Shown here piece after piece: positions 1 to 7,044 of a DNA stretch of 50,716 nucleotides. The notes under the pieces are model-generated. The model was not told the origin of the DNA. It was given only the letters and a program-made list of their open reading frames with translations, and made no database searches. The DNA is taken from contig UQHQ01000010.1 of NCBI GenBank assembly GCA_900540945.1, forward strand, positions 1-50,716, given 5' to 3'. The position numbers were made by a program, and so were the translations under genes. This DNA is from an uncultured Collinsella sp. (GTDB taxonomy: Bacteria; Actinomycetota; Coriobacteriia; Coriobacteriales; Coriobacteriaceae). How positions within the stretch are numbered: position 1 is the first letter of the stretch; each line of letters starts with the position of its first letter.

Positions 1-27
1 TAATGCCCGTTGCAGGGATCGCCCTGT

Positions 28-174
28 CTAGTCGCCGCCCATGTGCATGAGCATGCCGGCGATGCGAGTCGCCATCTCGTCCGCCGCTGCACGGATGTTA
101 GCGACCCAGGACGCAAGGCCGGCCTGATCGGATGCCTCCGCTTCAAGCACGTCGCAAATGACGGCGGCGACCAC
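28..174 (-). CDS. Small hypothetical protein, weakly supported
   Basis: I do not recognise this 48-residue reading. It would start at a GTG and end MLMHMGGD. The alanine- and glutamate-rich composition and GC-rich third codon positions look more like real coding than the His/Arg-rich reading of the other strand. The frame continues upstream to a stop near 253, but that part looks like nonsense. No clear ribosome binding site precedes the GTG. It may be a real small gene or the surviving 3' part of one, within a stretch of broken mobile-element genes. Confidence 0.3.
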   Translation of the reverse strand: MVAAVICDVLEAEASDQAGLASWVANIRAAADEMATRIAGMLMHMGGD

Positions 175-239
175 CCCGTGAGCCGCCCGCGGCCGGGCAC
201 GCGAAGGAGCCTCGAGACGAAAGGAACTCGAGGACGACC

Positions 240-359
240 ATGACCAAGAGCACTAGCAGGAGCCAGGTGAGGCTCATCGCATCGACCAACGCGATATTCG
301 GCGCCGACGAGGCGTGCGCGATGCTGCGCATCAGCCGCGACGCCATGTACCGGCTCGCC
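240..359 (+). pseudogene. Truncated excisionase-like helix-turn-helix gene
   Basis: The gene starts at an ATG preceded by GAGGA at a good distance. About 40 residues remain. Residues 20-40 (FGADEACAMLRISRDAMYRL) resemble the first helices of the MerR/excisionase HTH_17 family, which binds DNA in integrative elements and phages. After position 359 the sequence changes abruptly and the frame runs into unrelated DNA holding a terminator, so recognition helix and wing are lost. I infer a deletion or insertion junction near 360 and no function for the remnant. Confidence 0.5.
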
Positions 360-424
360 CCCCCTGCACTTACCGTTAGAGTATGCTATAAGGTTACTGG
401 TGGCCCATTGAGCTACCTCCAAGT

Positions 425-451
425 GCCGGGGGAGTCCCCCGGCTATTTTTT
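425..451 (+). terminator. Strong intrinsic terminator
   Basis: An 8-bp perfect GC stem (GCCGGGGG/CCCCCGGC, 3-nt loop) is followed by TATTTTTT. No intact gene precedes it. It belongs to the block 360-480, which has no coding content I can recognise and whose origin I cannot name; it may be a leader or the 3' end of a lost gene. Confidence 0.85.
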
Positions 452-483
452 ATCCATTCCATTAGGAGTCCCCATTGGCCTAG

Positions 484-673
484 GAGCTCAGCATCTTCGT
501 CGACGAGAGCGGACCGCGGCGACAAGGCTCGCTACTACCTGCTCACACTCGTCTTTCACGACCAGGAAGACAGCATCGCCGAGGCGGTCACGGACTATGA
601 GGCCAAGCTTGCCAGGGGCGATCTCCCCAACATTCCGTTTCACTCCGAGCCTCTCATGAACGGACACAAGGAC
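484..673 (+). pseudogene. DUF3800 family fragment with frameshift
   Basis: The reading ELSIFVDESG begins right after an in-frame TAG, where the intact gene would have its ATG. It matches the conserved start of DUF3800 proteins, a family with an acidic DES motif found mainly in mobile elements. At about 514-521 the frame must shift to continue as DKARYYLLTLVFHDQE. The fit to the expected DESGDRGDK implies a 2-base deletion. Homology continues to about HSEPLMNGHKD and is cut near 673, where the methyltransferase promoter begins. The start codon, the frame and the C-terminal two thirds are lost, so it is non-functional. Confidence 0.6.
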
Positions 674-690
674 TTACTGCATGATTCGTG

Positions 691-716
691 TGTTATAGTT
701 AGATGTCTCTAACTAT
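691..716 (+). promoter_or_regulatory. Extended -10 promoter with 22-bp operator palindrome
   Basis: TGTTATAGT (691-699) reads as an extended -10 element. Overlapping its end is the perfect inverted repeat ATAGTTAGA-TGTC-TCTAACTAT (695-716, 9-bp arms). Position and symmetry indicate a repressor operator for the methyltransferase cassette that begins at 732. The same half-site recurs in the promoter at 47476-47507. DtxR-type metal regulators bind TTAGGTTA-like palindromes of similar shape, but the regulator is not in this window. Confidence 0.65.
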
Positions 717-731
717 TTGGGGGCGATAGCA

Positions 732-1361
732 ATGCACGAACGCAAGGGCTTCTGGGACAAGAATGCCGGTCGGTACGACCGTTTCATGCGAAAGGACCGG
801 GCGGCGTATGGGAAGATGTATGAGCTGATCAGGCCGGTGGTGAAAGCAAAAACCGTACTGGAGGTTGCCACCGGCACGGGGCTTATCGCAAAGAGCATCG
901 TAAATGCGGCGGCGCACATCGAGGCTACGAACGCTTCTGCAAAGATGATCCTTGAAGCAAAGCGTGACAATCAATCCGCAAAGCTGCACTTTTCCGTACA
1001 AGATATGTTCCGCCTGCCCTATGCACAGAAGTCCTTTGATGTGGTGATCGCGTCCAACGCGCTTCACATAGTGCCGCATCCGGAAAAGGCCCTGCAAGAA
1101 ATCAGGCGGGTGCTGAAGGACGACGGCGTGCTCATCGCGCCAACCTTCACCCACGCGGGAAGCTCGGTTTCCGGCAAGGCAAAAGCCTTTTTCATGAGTA
1201 TGGCGGGATTCCCCCTCCACAGCAGGTGGACAAGCGAGGAATACCTACGTTTCCTGCGTCAAAACGGCTGGGCGGTGCAGAAAAGCGCGGTGCTAAAGGC
1301 CTCGTTCCCGTTGACCTATGCGGAATGCACGAAATCGGAGGGGCCAGATGTCGTTCTTTGA
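732..1361 (+). CDS. Class I SAM-dependent methyltransferase (cassette gene 1)
   Basis: This 209-residue protein is a Rossmann-fold methyltransferase of the Methyltransf_11 type. SAM-binding motif I is VLEVATGTG (residues 42-50), followed by an acidic post-I region and the motif FDVVIASNALHIVPHPEKAL. ATG 732 is preferred over an upstream ATG at 717 because GGGGG lies 8 bases before it. The stop overlaps the next gene by 14 bases, so the two are translationally coupled. Lower GC and Clostridia-like codon use suggest transfer. The acceptor is unknown; a small molecule or lipid headgroup is more likely than DNA or rRNA. Confidence 0.8.
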   Translation: MHERKGFWDKNAGRYDRFMRKDRAAYGKMYELIRPVVKAKTVLEVATGTGLIAKSIVNAAAHIEATNASAKMILEAKRDNQSAKLHFSVQDMFRLPYAQKSFDVVIASNALHIVPHPEKALQEIRRVLKDDGVLIAPTFTHAGSSVSGKAKAFFMSMAGFPLHSRWTSEEYLRFLRQNGWAVQKSAVLKASFPLTYAECTKSEGPDVVL

Positions 1362-1953
1362 AAACACCCGCAAGCCCGTGGGCCTCAGCGGAAAACTTAT
1401 GGTTGCCATGATGAATCTGGGCCACAGCCCTGTGGCGCGGTGGGGACTTCGATTTCTACGACTTGCACCAAATGCCAAGGTGCTGGATTGCGGCTGCGAC
1501 GGCGGGGCGAACATAAAACGGCTGCTGAAAAAATGCCCGCATGGCGTCGTCAAGGGCATCGACTATTCGCCCGTCAGCGTGGAGAAAACTAGAAAGCTCA
1601 ACCGAATTGCGATTCAGGAGGGGCGTTGCGCCGTTCTGCAAGGCAGCGTGGCGGATATGGCGTTTGAGGATAGCTACTTCGATGCTGTCACGGCCTTTGA
1701 GACCGTCTATTTCTGGCCTGATTTGCCCCGATGCTTCCGTGAGGTCTGGCGGACGCTGAAGCCAGGCGGAACAATTCTTATCTGCAACGAGAGCAATGGC
1801 GATACGGACAAGGACGAGAGGTGGACGCAGATCATCGGCGGCATGACCATCTACAAGGACATTGAATTAAAGGCGTGTCTGGAGCAGGCGGGTTTTCACG
1901 AGGTGCAGATACGCAAAAAGAAAAGGTGGCTCTGCGTCACGGCGCGGAAGTAA
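1348..1953 (+). CDS. Class I SAM-dependent methyltransferase (cassette gene 2)
   Basis: This 201-residue methyltransferase has motif I VLDCGCDGG (45-53), motif II DAVTAFETVYFWPDL and the usual LKPGGTILI strand. The start ATG has GGAGGGG 4 bases upstream, inside the end of gene 1. It is only distantly related to gene 1, so the pair is not a recent duplication. Three different methyltransferases in one operon suggest successive methylation of one small molecule, but nothing in the sequence identifies the substrate. Confidence 0.8.
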   Translation: MSFFENTRKPVGLSGKLMVAMMNLGHSPVARWGLRFLRLAPNAKVLDCGCDGGANIKRLLKKCPHGVVKGIDYSPVSVEKTRKLNRIAIQEGRCAVLQGSVADMAFEDSYFDAVTAFETVYFWPDLPRCFREVWRTLKPGGTILICNESNGDTDKDERWTQIIGGMTIYKDIELKACLEQAGFHEVQIRKKKRWLCVTARK

Positions 1954-1991
1954 GGATATCAAGCACGGGCATTTTTGCATCCATCCTGCAC

Positions 1992-2057
1992 ATGGCGATA
2001 GGCATGACGGTCATAGCGGCTGTGCTGGCGGCACTTATGACAGTTTTTATTCACTGA
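1992..2057 (+). CDS. Possible 21-residue membrane peptide or remnant
   Basis: Between methyltransferases 2 and 3, a short reading MAIGMTVIAAVLAALMTVFIH is almost wholly hydrophobic and could span the membrane once. The frame is open upstream but has no convincing ribosome binding site, so this may be the last membrane segment of a deleted gene rather than a real small protein. It ends 11 bases before the next start. Confidence 0.3.
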   Translation: MAIGMTVIAAVLAALMTVFIH

Positions 2058-2068
2058 GGAAGAAACCT

Positions 2069-2899
2069 ATGAAATGTAAAATTGAGAAAAACACCGTGCA
2101 GGAGACGCTGATCCTCCCGCTGTATTCCCGAAAGCTGTGTACGGAGCTGTACCCGAACCTTTACAGGGATGAAACAGCGGTTCGTCTGCTCGACCAGATC
2201 GACTACGACTTTTCAGAGGCAGAGAAAAACTCCCGCAGCCTGATGCAGCGCTTTGGTGCGCTGGAGGTGGCCATGCGGCAGAGTGACCTTGCTTTCGAGG
2301 TGCGGGATTACCTGAAAGGCCATCCCAATGCGGCGGTGGTCAATCTGGGCTGCGGGTTGGACAACACCGGCAGAACCTGCGACAACGGTAGATGCAAGAT
2401 CTACAATCTGGACTTCCCGGATGTGATTACCTTGCGGCAGCAGCTACTGCCCGCCGGGGATCGGGAACAAAATATCCCCTGCGACCTGAAAGACACCACA
2501 TGGTTTGGCAAAATCGATGCCTCCGGCGGGGCGGTGTTCTTTGCCTCCGGGGTGTTCTATTACTTTCTGACCCAGCAGGTCCGGGAACTGGTGCGGGAAA
2601 TGGCGGACGCTTTCCCATGCGGTGTGCTGGTCTTTGATGCTGCCAATCGGACGGCAGTAAAGATGATTGCAAAAACATGGCTTAAGACTGCAAAAATCAA
2701 GGATGTGGGGGCATATTTTGCGGTTTCGGATGCCGCCAAGGAAATCGGCACGTGGAGCAGCCGTCTGCAGGTCACAAGTCGCGGCTATATGCTGGGCTAC
2801 AACGATTTGAGAGACCCTACTGTCAGCGGCTTTTTCCGGTTTCTCGCAAGGGTCGGTGACAACGGGATGAAAATGCAAATCGTGAAAATAACATTTTGA
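2069..2899 (+). CDS. LCM/TcmP-type O-methyltransferase family protein (cassette gene 3)
   Basis: This 276-residue protein belongs to the leucine carboxyl methyltransferase/TcmP family (PF04072). It shows the diagnostic VVNLGCGLDNT (90-100) followed by YNLDFPDVI (112-120), where the acidic residue binds the ribose of SAM. The family methylates carboxyl or hydroxyl groups, often of secondary metabolites. GAGGAAGAAACCT precedes the ATG. It is the last intact gene of the cassette. Codon use and GC match genes 1 and 2 and differ from guaA. Confidence 0.8.
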   Translation: MKCKIEKNTVQETLILPLYSRKLCTELYPNLYRDETAVRLLDQIDYDFSEAEKNSRSLMQRFGALEVAMRQSDLAFEVRDYLKGHPNAAVVNLGCGLDNTGRTCDNGRCKIYNLDFPDVITLRQQLLPAGDREQNIPCDLKDTTWFGKIDASGGAVFFASGVFYYFLTQQVRELVREMADAFPCGVLVFDAANRTAVKMIAKTWLKTAKIKDVGAYFAVSDAAKEIGTWSSRLQVTSRGYMLGYNDLRDPTVSGFFRFLARVGDNGMKMQIVKITF

Positions 2900-2908
2900 G
2901 AATCAAAA

Positions 2909-3025
2909 ATGAAGCGCATTCACTTTGACGTTGAAGAAGACGTCTTTTACGGCGCATATTGGGCGTGCAAGGACACACATACAGCAGCGGGCACGGATTC
3001 GATTGAAACCGTGCCCGCTATCTGA
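2909..3025 (+). pseudogene. 5' fragment of a fourth cassette gene, cut at the guaA terminator
   Basis: The reading MKRIHFDVEEDVFYGAYWACKD begins 10 bases after methyltransferase 3 and looks like the start of a real cytosolic protein. From about 2975 the frame runs through the terminator hairpin of guaA and ends there after 38 codons. The natural gene was therefore cut by the recombination event that joined the cassette to the resident chromosome. I do not recognise the family. Confidence 0.45.
2986..3019 (-). terminator. Terminator hairpin downstream of guaA
   Basis: An 11-bp perfect stem (AGCGGGCACGG/CCGTGCCCGCT, 12-nt loop) lies 34 bases beyond the guaA stop. There is no strong U-tract on the minus strand; the flank on the other side is A/T-rich, so it may act in both directions. 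It marks the right edge of the foreign block. Confidence 0.6.
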
Positions 3026-3052
3026 TACTAAATTATTTATCGAACGTCTGTT

Positions 3053-4651
3053 CTATTCCCACTCGATGGTCGCGGGCGGCTTAGACGTGATGTCGTAGCA
3101 CACGCGGTTGGCGCCGGGAACCTCGGCAACGATGCGGCCGGAGATGCGGGCCAGCACGTCGTAGGGCAGCTTGGCCCAGTCGGCAGTCATGGCATCGCTG
3201 GACTCGACGGCACGCAGGATGATCGGGCGCTGATAGGTGCGTTCGTCGCCCATAACGCCGACGGACTTAATGTCGGGCAGGACCGCGAAGTACTGCCAGC
3301 AGCTGTGCTCGGAGTTGCGCTCGCCGGTCTGCTCAAACAGACGCTGGTTGTAGGCGTCGAGCTCCTCGCGCACGATAGCGTCGGCGTTCTTGAGGATCTC
3401 GAGCTTCTCCTTGTCGACCGCACCGATGATGCGGATGGCCAGGCCCGGGCCCGGGAAGGGCTGGCGGAACACGATGTGACCCGGCAGGCCCAGCGCCAGA
3501 CCAAGCGCACGGACCTCGTCCTTAAAGAAGTGGTCGAGCGGCTCAATGAGGTCGAAGTGCACGCCCTCGGGGAACGGGATCAGGTTGTGATGGCTCTTGA
3601 TAGTGGCCGTCTTGCCGCCCGTCTTGCGAGCGCCGGACTCGATGATGTCGGGGTAGATGGTGCCCTGAGCCAGGTACTTGACCGGCTTGCCATCGGTCTC
3701 GAGCTGCTGAGCAACCGCGAAGAACTCTTTCCAGAACTGCGTACCGATGATGCGGCGCTTCTCCTCGGGCTCGGTCACGCCGGCCAAAAGCTCGGCATAA
3801 CGGTCCTCGGCGTGGACGTGGATAAAGTCGACGTCAAACTGCTTGGTGAAGACCTCCTCCACCTGCTCGGGCTCGCCCTTGCGCAGCAGACCGTGGTTGA
3901 TGAACACGCAGGTCATCTGCTTGCCCACGGCGCGAGCGCCCAGCGCAGCCACGACGGAGGAGTCGACGCCACCGGACAGGGCCAGAATCACGCGGTCGTC
4001 GCCGACCTTCTCGCGGAACTCGGCCGTCATGGTCTCGACCAGGTTGTCCATGCTCCAGTTAGGCTCCAGGCCGCAGATCTCAAACAGGAAGTTGCTCAGC
4101 AGCTGCTGACCGTACTCGGAGTGCTTGACCTCGGGGTGGAACTGCGTGGTGAAGATCTTGCGCTCGACGCACTCCATGGCGGCAACCGGGCACACATCGG
4201 TGCTGGCGGTAACGGTAAAGCCCTCGGGCACCTCGGACACGGCGTCGCGGTGGCTCATCCACACGGTCTGCTCCATGGGCGTGGAGTTAAAGAGCTTTGC
4301 GCCAGCCGTGCGCGTGATGGTGGCGCGGCCGTACTCGCCCACCTCGGAGTGGCCGACCTTGCCGCCGAGCGTCACAGCCGTGATCTGATGGCCGTAGCAA
4401 AAGCCCAGGACGGGAAGACCCAGATCAAAGATGGCAGGATCGATAGACGGAGCGTCCTCGGCATACACGGAAGCCGGGCCGCCAGAAAGGATGAGCGCAG
4501 AGGCGTTCATCTCGCGAATCTCGTCGGCCGAGATGTCACAGGGGACAATCTCGGAATACACGTTGAGGTCGCGGACGCGACGGGCAATGAGCTGACCGTA
4601 CTGCGCACCAAAGTCGAGTACGAGGACCTTTGCGGAAGCCTTTTGATCCAT
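3053..4651 (-). CDS. guaA: GMP synthase (glutamine-hydrolysing)
   Basis: This 532-residue enzyme converts XMP to GMP with ATP and glutamine, the last step of guanine nucleotide synthesis. The N-terminal class I amidotransferase has the nucleophile in GFCYGHQ (Cys85) and the His/Glu pair in FHPEVKHSE. The ATP pyrophosphatase domain has the P-loop LALSGGVDSS, and the C-terminal dimer domain ends KPPATIEWE. The ATG at 4651 follows GAGGGGG; an upstream in-frame extension is ignored because it lacks family homology. It is a single gene with its own terminator. Confidence 0.97.
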   Translation of the reverse strand: MDQKASAKVLVLDFGAQYGQLIARRVRDLNVYSEIVPCDISADEIREMNASALILSGGPASVYAEDAPSIDPAIFDLGLPVLGFCYGHQITAVTLGGKVGHSEVGEYGRATITRTAGAKLFNSTPMEQTVWMSHRDAVSEVPEGFTVTASTDVCPVAAMECVERKIFTTQFHPEVKHSEYGQQLLSNFLFEICGLEPNWSMDNLVETMTAEFREKVGDDRVILALSGGVDSSVVAALGARAVGKQMTCVFINHGLLRKGEPEQVEEVFTKQFDVDFIHVHAEDRYAELLAGVTEPEEKRRIIGTQFWKEFFAVAQQLETDGKPVKYLAQGTIYPDIIESGARKTGGKTATIKSHHNLIPFPEGVHFDLIEPLDHFFKDEVRALGLALGLPGHIVFRQPFPGPGLAIRIIGAVDKEKLEILKNADAIVREELDAYNQRLFEQTGERNSEHSCWQYFAVLPDIKSVGVMGDERTYQRPIILRAVESSDAMTADWAKLPYDVLARISGRIVAEVPGANRVCYDITSKPPATIEWE

Positions 4652-4840
4652 GGTTTCCCCCTCTTGTTGGCGGGGAGCCGGTGCCCACCCGCATGAATGA
4701 ACGAAAATAACTTCCATAGTGTACACGTTATATGGGGTTTCTCGTCCCTCGCAGCCATCAGCGCACGGCAAACGCACGACCTGGGCCCCTATTTGACGGC
4801 AATTGAAGTGTTACCAGACGTTGCAGATGATGTAATACGT

Positions 4841-4869
4841 TTGAACATTGGACGCCCTGTGCCACAATA
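4841..4869 (+). promoter_or_regulatory. Sigma-70 type promoter for asparaginase
   Basis: TTGAAC (4841-4846) and ACAATA (4864-4869) are separated by exactly 17 bases and lie about 50 bases before the start at 4920. Confidence 0.55.
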
Positions 4870-4919
4870 CTGCCGAACGACTCCGCCTCTGCGGCGGCAA
4901 ATACGATAGGAATACCAGC

Positions 4920-5933
4920 ATGAAGCGCATCCTTCTCATCGCCACGGGCGGCACCATCGCATCGACCGAGGACGGCAACGGCCTCTCCCCCGCCCTGACC
5001 GGTGAGGAGCTCGCTCAGAGCGTCCCCGAGATCTCGGGCCTCTGCGAGCTCGATGTCGTGCAGCCCATGAACATCGACAGCACCAATATGCGCCCGAGTG
5101 ACTGGATGCGTATCCGCGACGTCATCGTCGAAGGTTATTCCGACCACGACGGCTTCGTGATTCTGCACGGCACCGACACCATGAGCTACACCGCGGCGGC
5201 GCTTTCCTATCTGATTCAGGACAGCCCCAAGCCCATCGTGCTCACCGGCTCGCAAAAGCCCATGGGCAACCCCTTTACCGATGCCAAGCTCAACCTGTAC
5301 CAGAGTCTGCTTTATGCACTCGACGAGCATTCGCACGATGTTTCGATCGTGTTTGGCGGCGTAACCATTGCCGGTACGCGTGCCCGCAAACAGCGCACTA
5401 TGAGCTTTAACGCGTTCATTAGCGTCAACTATCCGCCCATCGCCTATATCCGCAACGACCGCATCGTGCGCAACGGGCTTCACGGCACTCACCAGAATGA
5501 GAGCCCGGTGCGTTTCTACGACAGTATCGACCCGCGCGTATTTGTCCTTAAGCTGACGCCCGGCGTGAACCCGGGTATCCTGGACGCCCTAGCCGATAGC
5601 TACGATGCTGTAATTCTTGAGACCTTTGGCATTGGCGGTATTCCCGAGTTTGGCGAGTCCGGCGAGTCATTCCAGGAGACGATTTTCCGCTGGGTCGATT
5701 CGGGCCGTACTGTCGTTATGACCACGCAGGTCCCCGAGGAGGGCCTCGACCTGGGTGTTTATGAGGTCGGCCGAGCTTACGCCGATCATCCGGGTATTTT
5801 GCGCGGCGACGACATGACCACCGAGACGCTCGTGGCCAAAACCATGTGGGCGCTCGGCCAGTCACGTGATGCGGCAGAGATTCAGCGCCTGTTCTACAGC
5901 CAAGTCAACCACGACCGCATCCCGATGGCGTAA
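4920..5933 (+). CDS. ansA: Type I L-asparaginase
   Basis: This 337-residue enzyme hydrolyses asparagine to aspartate and ammonia. The two catalytic threonine motifs are present: ATGGTIAS (Thr12) near the N-terminus and HGTDTM (83-88). No signal peptide is visible, so it should be the cytosolic low-affinity type I enzyme. The start ATG follows AGGAATACCAGC. Later sequence (GFGIGGIPE-like and VVMTTQVPEEG) fits the small C-terminal domain. It stands alone between guaA, which diverges from it, and the small regulator, which converges. Confidence 0.93.
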   Translation: MKRILLIATGGTIASTEDGNGLSPALTGEELAQSVPEISGLCELDVVQPMNIDSTNMRPSDWMRIRDVIVEGYSDHDGFVILHGTDTMSYTAAALSYLIQDSPKPIVLTGSQKPMGNPFTDAKLNLYQSLLYALDEHSHDVSIVFGGVTIAGTRARKQRTMSFNAFISVNYPPIAYIRNDRIVRNGLHGTHQNESPVRFYDSIDPRVFVLKLTPGVNPGILDALADSYDAVILETFGIGGIPEFGESGESFQETIFRWVDSGRTVVMTTQVPEEGLDLGVYEVGRAYADHPGILRGDDMTTETLVAKTMWALGQSRDAAEIQRLFYSQVNHDRIPMA

Positions 5934-5955
5934 TTCAGTTGTCGACGGGTATCCC

Positions 5956-6174
5956 CTATTCGATGCCCTCGAGAAGTTCTGACACCGTCATGCCGAGTGC
6001 GGGCGCGATCTTAAATAGAACCTTGAGCGTGAAATTTGCCGTCCCATCTTCGATTCGGTCGAGGTAGGGTCGGCTGATTCCTGTCGCCACACAAAAATCG
6101 ACCTTGGAGATACCAAGGGCCTTGCGCGTCCGCTCAACTCGCTCGCCAAGAATCTGTTTCGCATGCTCATTCAT
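5956..6174 (-). CDS. XRE-family transcriptional regulator, 72 aa
   Basis: This is a single-domain Cro/C1-type helix-turn-helix protein. The HTH spans about residues 10-65, with ISKVDFCVATGISRPYLDRIEDG as helices 2 and 3 and LGMTVSELLEGI as the closing helix. ATG 6174 is chosen over a TTG at 6198, although neither has a clear ribosome binding site. It diverges from the gene at 6251 across a 26-bp perfect palindrome that contains promoter elements for both strands. I infer that it represses itself and its partner, as in HTH/partner modules. Confidence 0.8.
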   Translation of the reverse strand: MNEHAKQILGERVERTRKALGISKVDFCVATGISRPYLDRIEDGTANFTLKVLFKIAPALGMTVSELLEGIE

Positions 6175-6202
6175 GCAGACGAGTTTGAAATGGAGCAAAA
6201 CA

Positions 6203-6228
6203 AAAACGTAAACTATAGTTTACGTTTT
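6203..6228. promoter_or_regulatory. 26-bp perfect palindrome, divergent promoter/operator
   Basis: The sequence is perfectly symmetrical over 26 bases, with core GTAAACTATAGTTTAC. TATAGT can serve as a -10 box on either strand (6214-6219 forward; its mirror at 6212-6217 in reverse), so one dimeric repressor would block both divergent genes. It is the likely site of the XRE protein encoded at 5956-6174. Confidence 0.75.
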
Positions 6229-6250
6229 GCCGAATATACAGGAGTTTTCT

Positions 6251-6640
6251 ATGTCGGCTTGCTCGATTTGCATGCGTCAGAAATCACGTTGCGCAGACGG
6301 CGCGCAGCCCAAGCTTGTCGTCGTTGAGGCCGAATGCCTTTCCCCGGACGAACGAACGGCCTTTGCGTTGCTATCGAGCCGTGTTGCGACCGCACTGCTC
6401 CCCGACCCGGCGAGAGACGAGCTCGTCTCTCAATGCCGAACGCACGGCTGCACCCTTGACCAGACCGTAGTAATCGCAACCAGCCAACACGGTCTGCCCC
6501 TTCTCCTGGAAGCTGGTATCGCACTTGCTCTTCGCGGCGCCGGATACGAAAACGAGACCGCCGCCGACATGGTCTTTAAACCACGATCGAGCGGCGGCCT
6601 CGCAGCAGCCATTGAATATATGTGCAGGCTCGTTGCCTAA
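6251..6640 (+). CDS. Degenerate HAD-like protein, partner of the XRE regulator
   Basis: This 129-residue protein is of unknown function. Residues 79-129 resemble the C-terminal part of Cof-type HAD phosphatases. The usual GDGxNDxPML is replaced by ATSQHGLPLL, followed by EAGIALALRGAGYENETAADMV and a final helix. The Mg-binding aspartates of the motif are missing, and the N-terminal DxD half of a HAD enzyme is absent, so catalysis is unlikely. The N-terminus has a CSICMRQKSRC cysteine cluster that could bind metal. The start follows AGGAG. Its divergence from an XRE gene suggests a regulatory or toxin/antitoxin-like module, which is unproven. Confidence 0.6.
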   Translation: MSACSICMRQKSRCADGAQPKLVVVEAECLSPDERTAFALLSSRVATALLPDPARDELVSQCRTHGCTLDQTVVIATSQHGLPLLLEAGIALALRGAGYENETAADMVFKPRSSGGLAAAIEYMCRLVA

Positions 6641-6649
6641 AAGGACAAG

Positions 6650-7033
6650 CTAGAAACCAAGGCCAAAGCCCATTCCGGTAATCGCCGAGTACATAAAGTA
6701 AACGTTGACCACGTTGAGGAACACACCCGTGATGCAGCCGTTACGCAGGTAGCGCTCGCACGCAAGACGTGCCATCACAGCGGAGTCCTCATTGTTCTTT
6801 GCCTGGCGTCCCGCCGTAAAGTACGTCGCCACGCCGAGCAGCAGGTTGAGCACCGGCAGTGCCAGCAACTCGTAACTCTTGCCCCAGCGCGTCACCTCGC
6901 CGGCGGCGTTAAACTTCGTTGCCACCTCGGGGCCAATGTTGGGGATAACACACGCTGCAACCACCAGCGGAATCACCGCAAGTACGAGCAGCGCAATACC
7001 CATGTACCCAGCTTTTTTGCCATATTTAAACAT
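6650..7033 (-). CDS. DUF1648-like membrane protein
   Basis: This 127-residue integral membrane protein has three to four predicted helices (about 10-32, 52-72, 98-125). After the first helix, PEVATKFNAAGEVTRWGKSYELLALPVLNL matches the pattern of DUF1648/SdpI-related proteins, where a short outer loop with a W-G motif follows helix 1. SdpI proteins give immunity to a peptide toxin, but many DUF1648 proteins have no known role. It ends 9 bases from the converging gene at 6640. Its start (AAGGGCG upstream) lies 11 bases after ychF, so it may be cotranscribed with ychF. Confidence 0.65.
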   Translation of the reverse strand: MFKYGKKAGYMGIALLVLAVIPLVVAACVIPNIGPEVATKFNAAGEVTRWGKSYELLALPVLNLLLGVATYFTAGRQAKNNEDSAVMARLACERYLRNGCITGVFLNVVNVYFMYSAITGMGFGLGF

Positions 7034-7044
7034 ATGCGTCGCCC

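Noticed and set aside
425..451. Type III toxin-antitoxin RNA upstream of the terminator
   Set aside because: No tandem repeats precede the hairpin and no toxin gene follows; only a plain terminator is supported.
3305..4696. 463-codon plus-strand frame over guaA
   Set aside because: It is an antisense shadow of a GC-rich gene; guaA motifs on the minus strand are complete.
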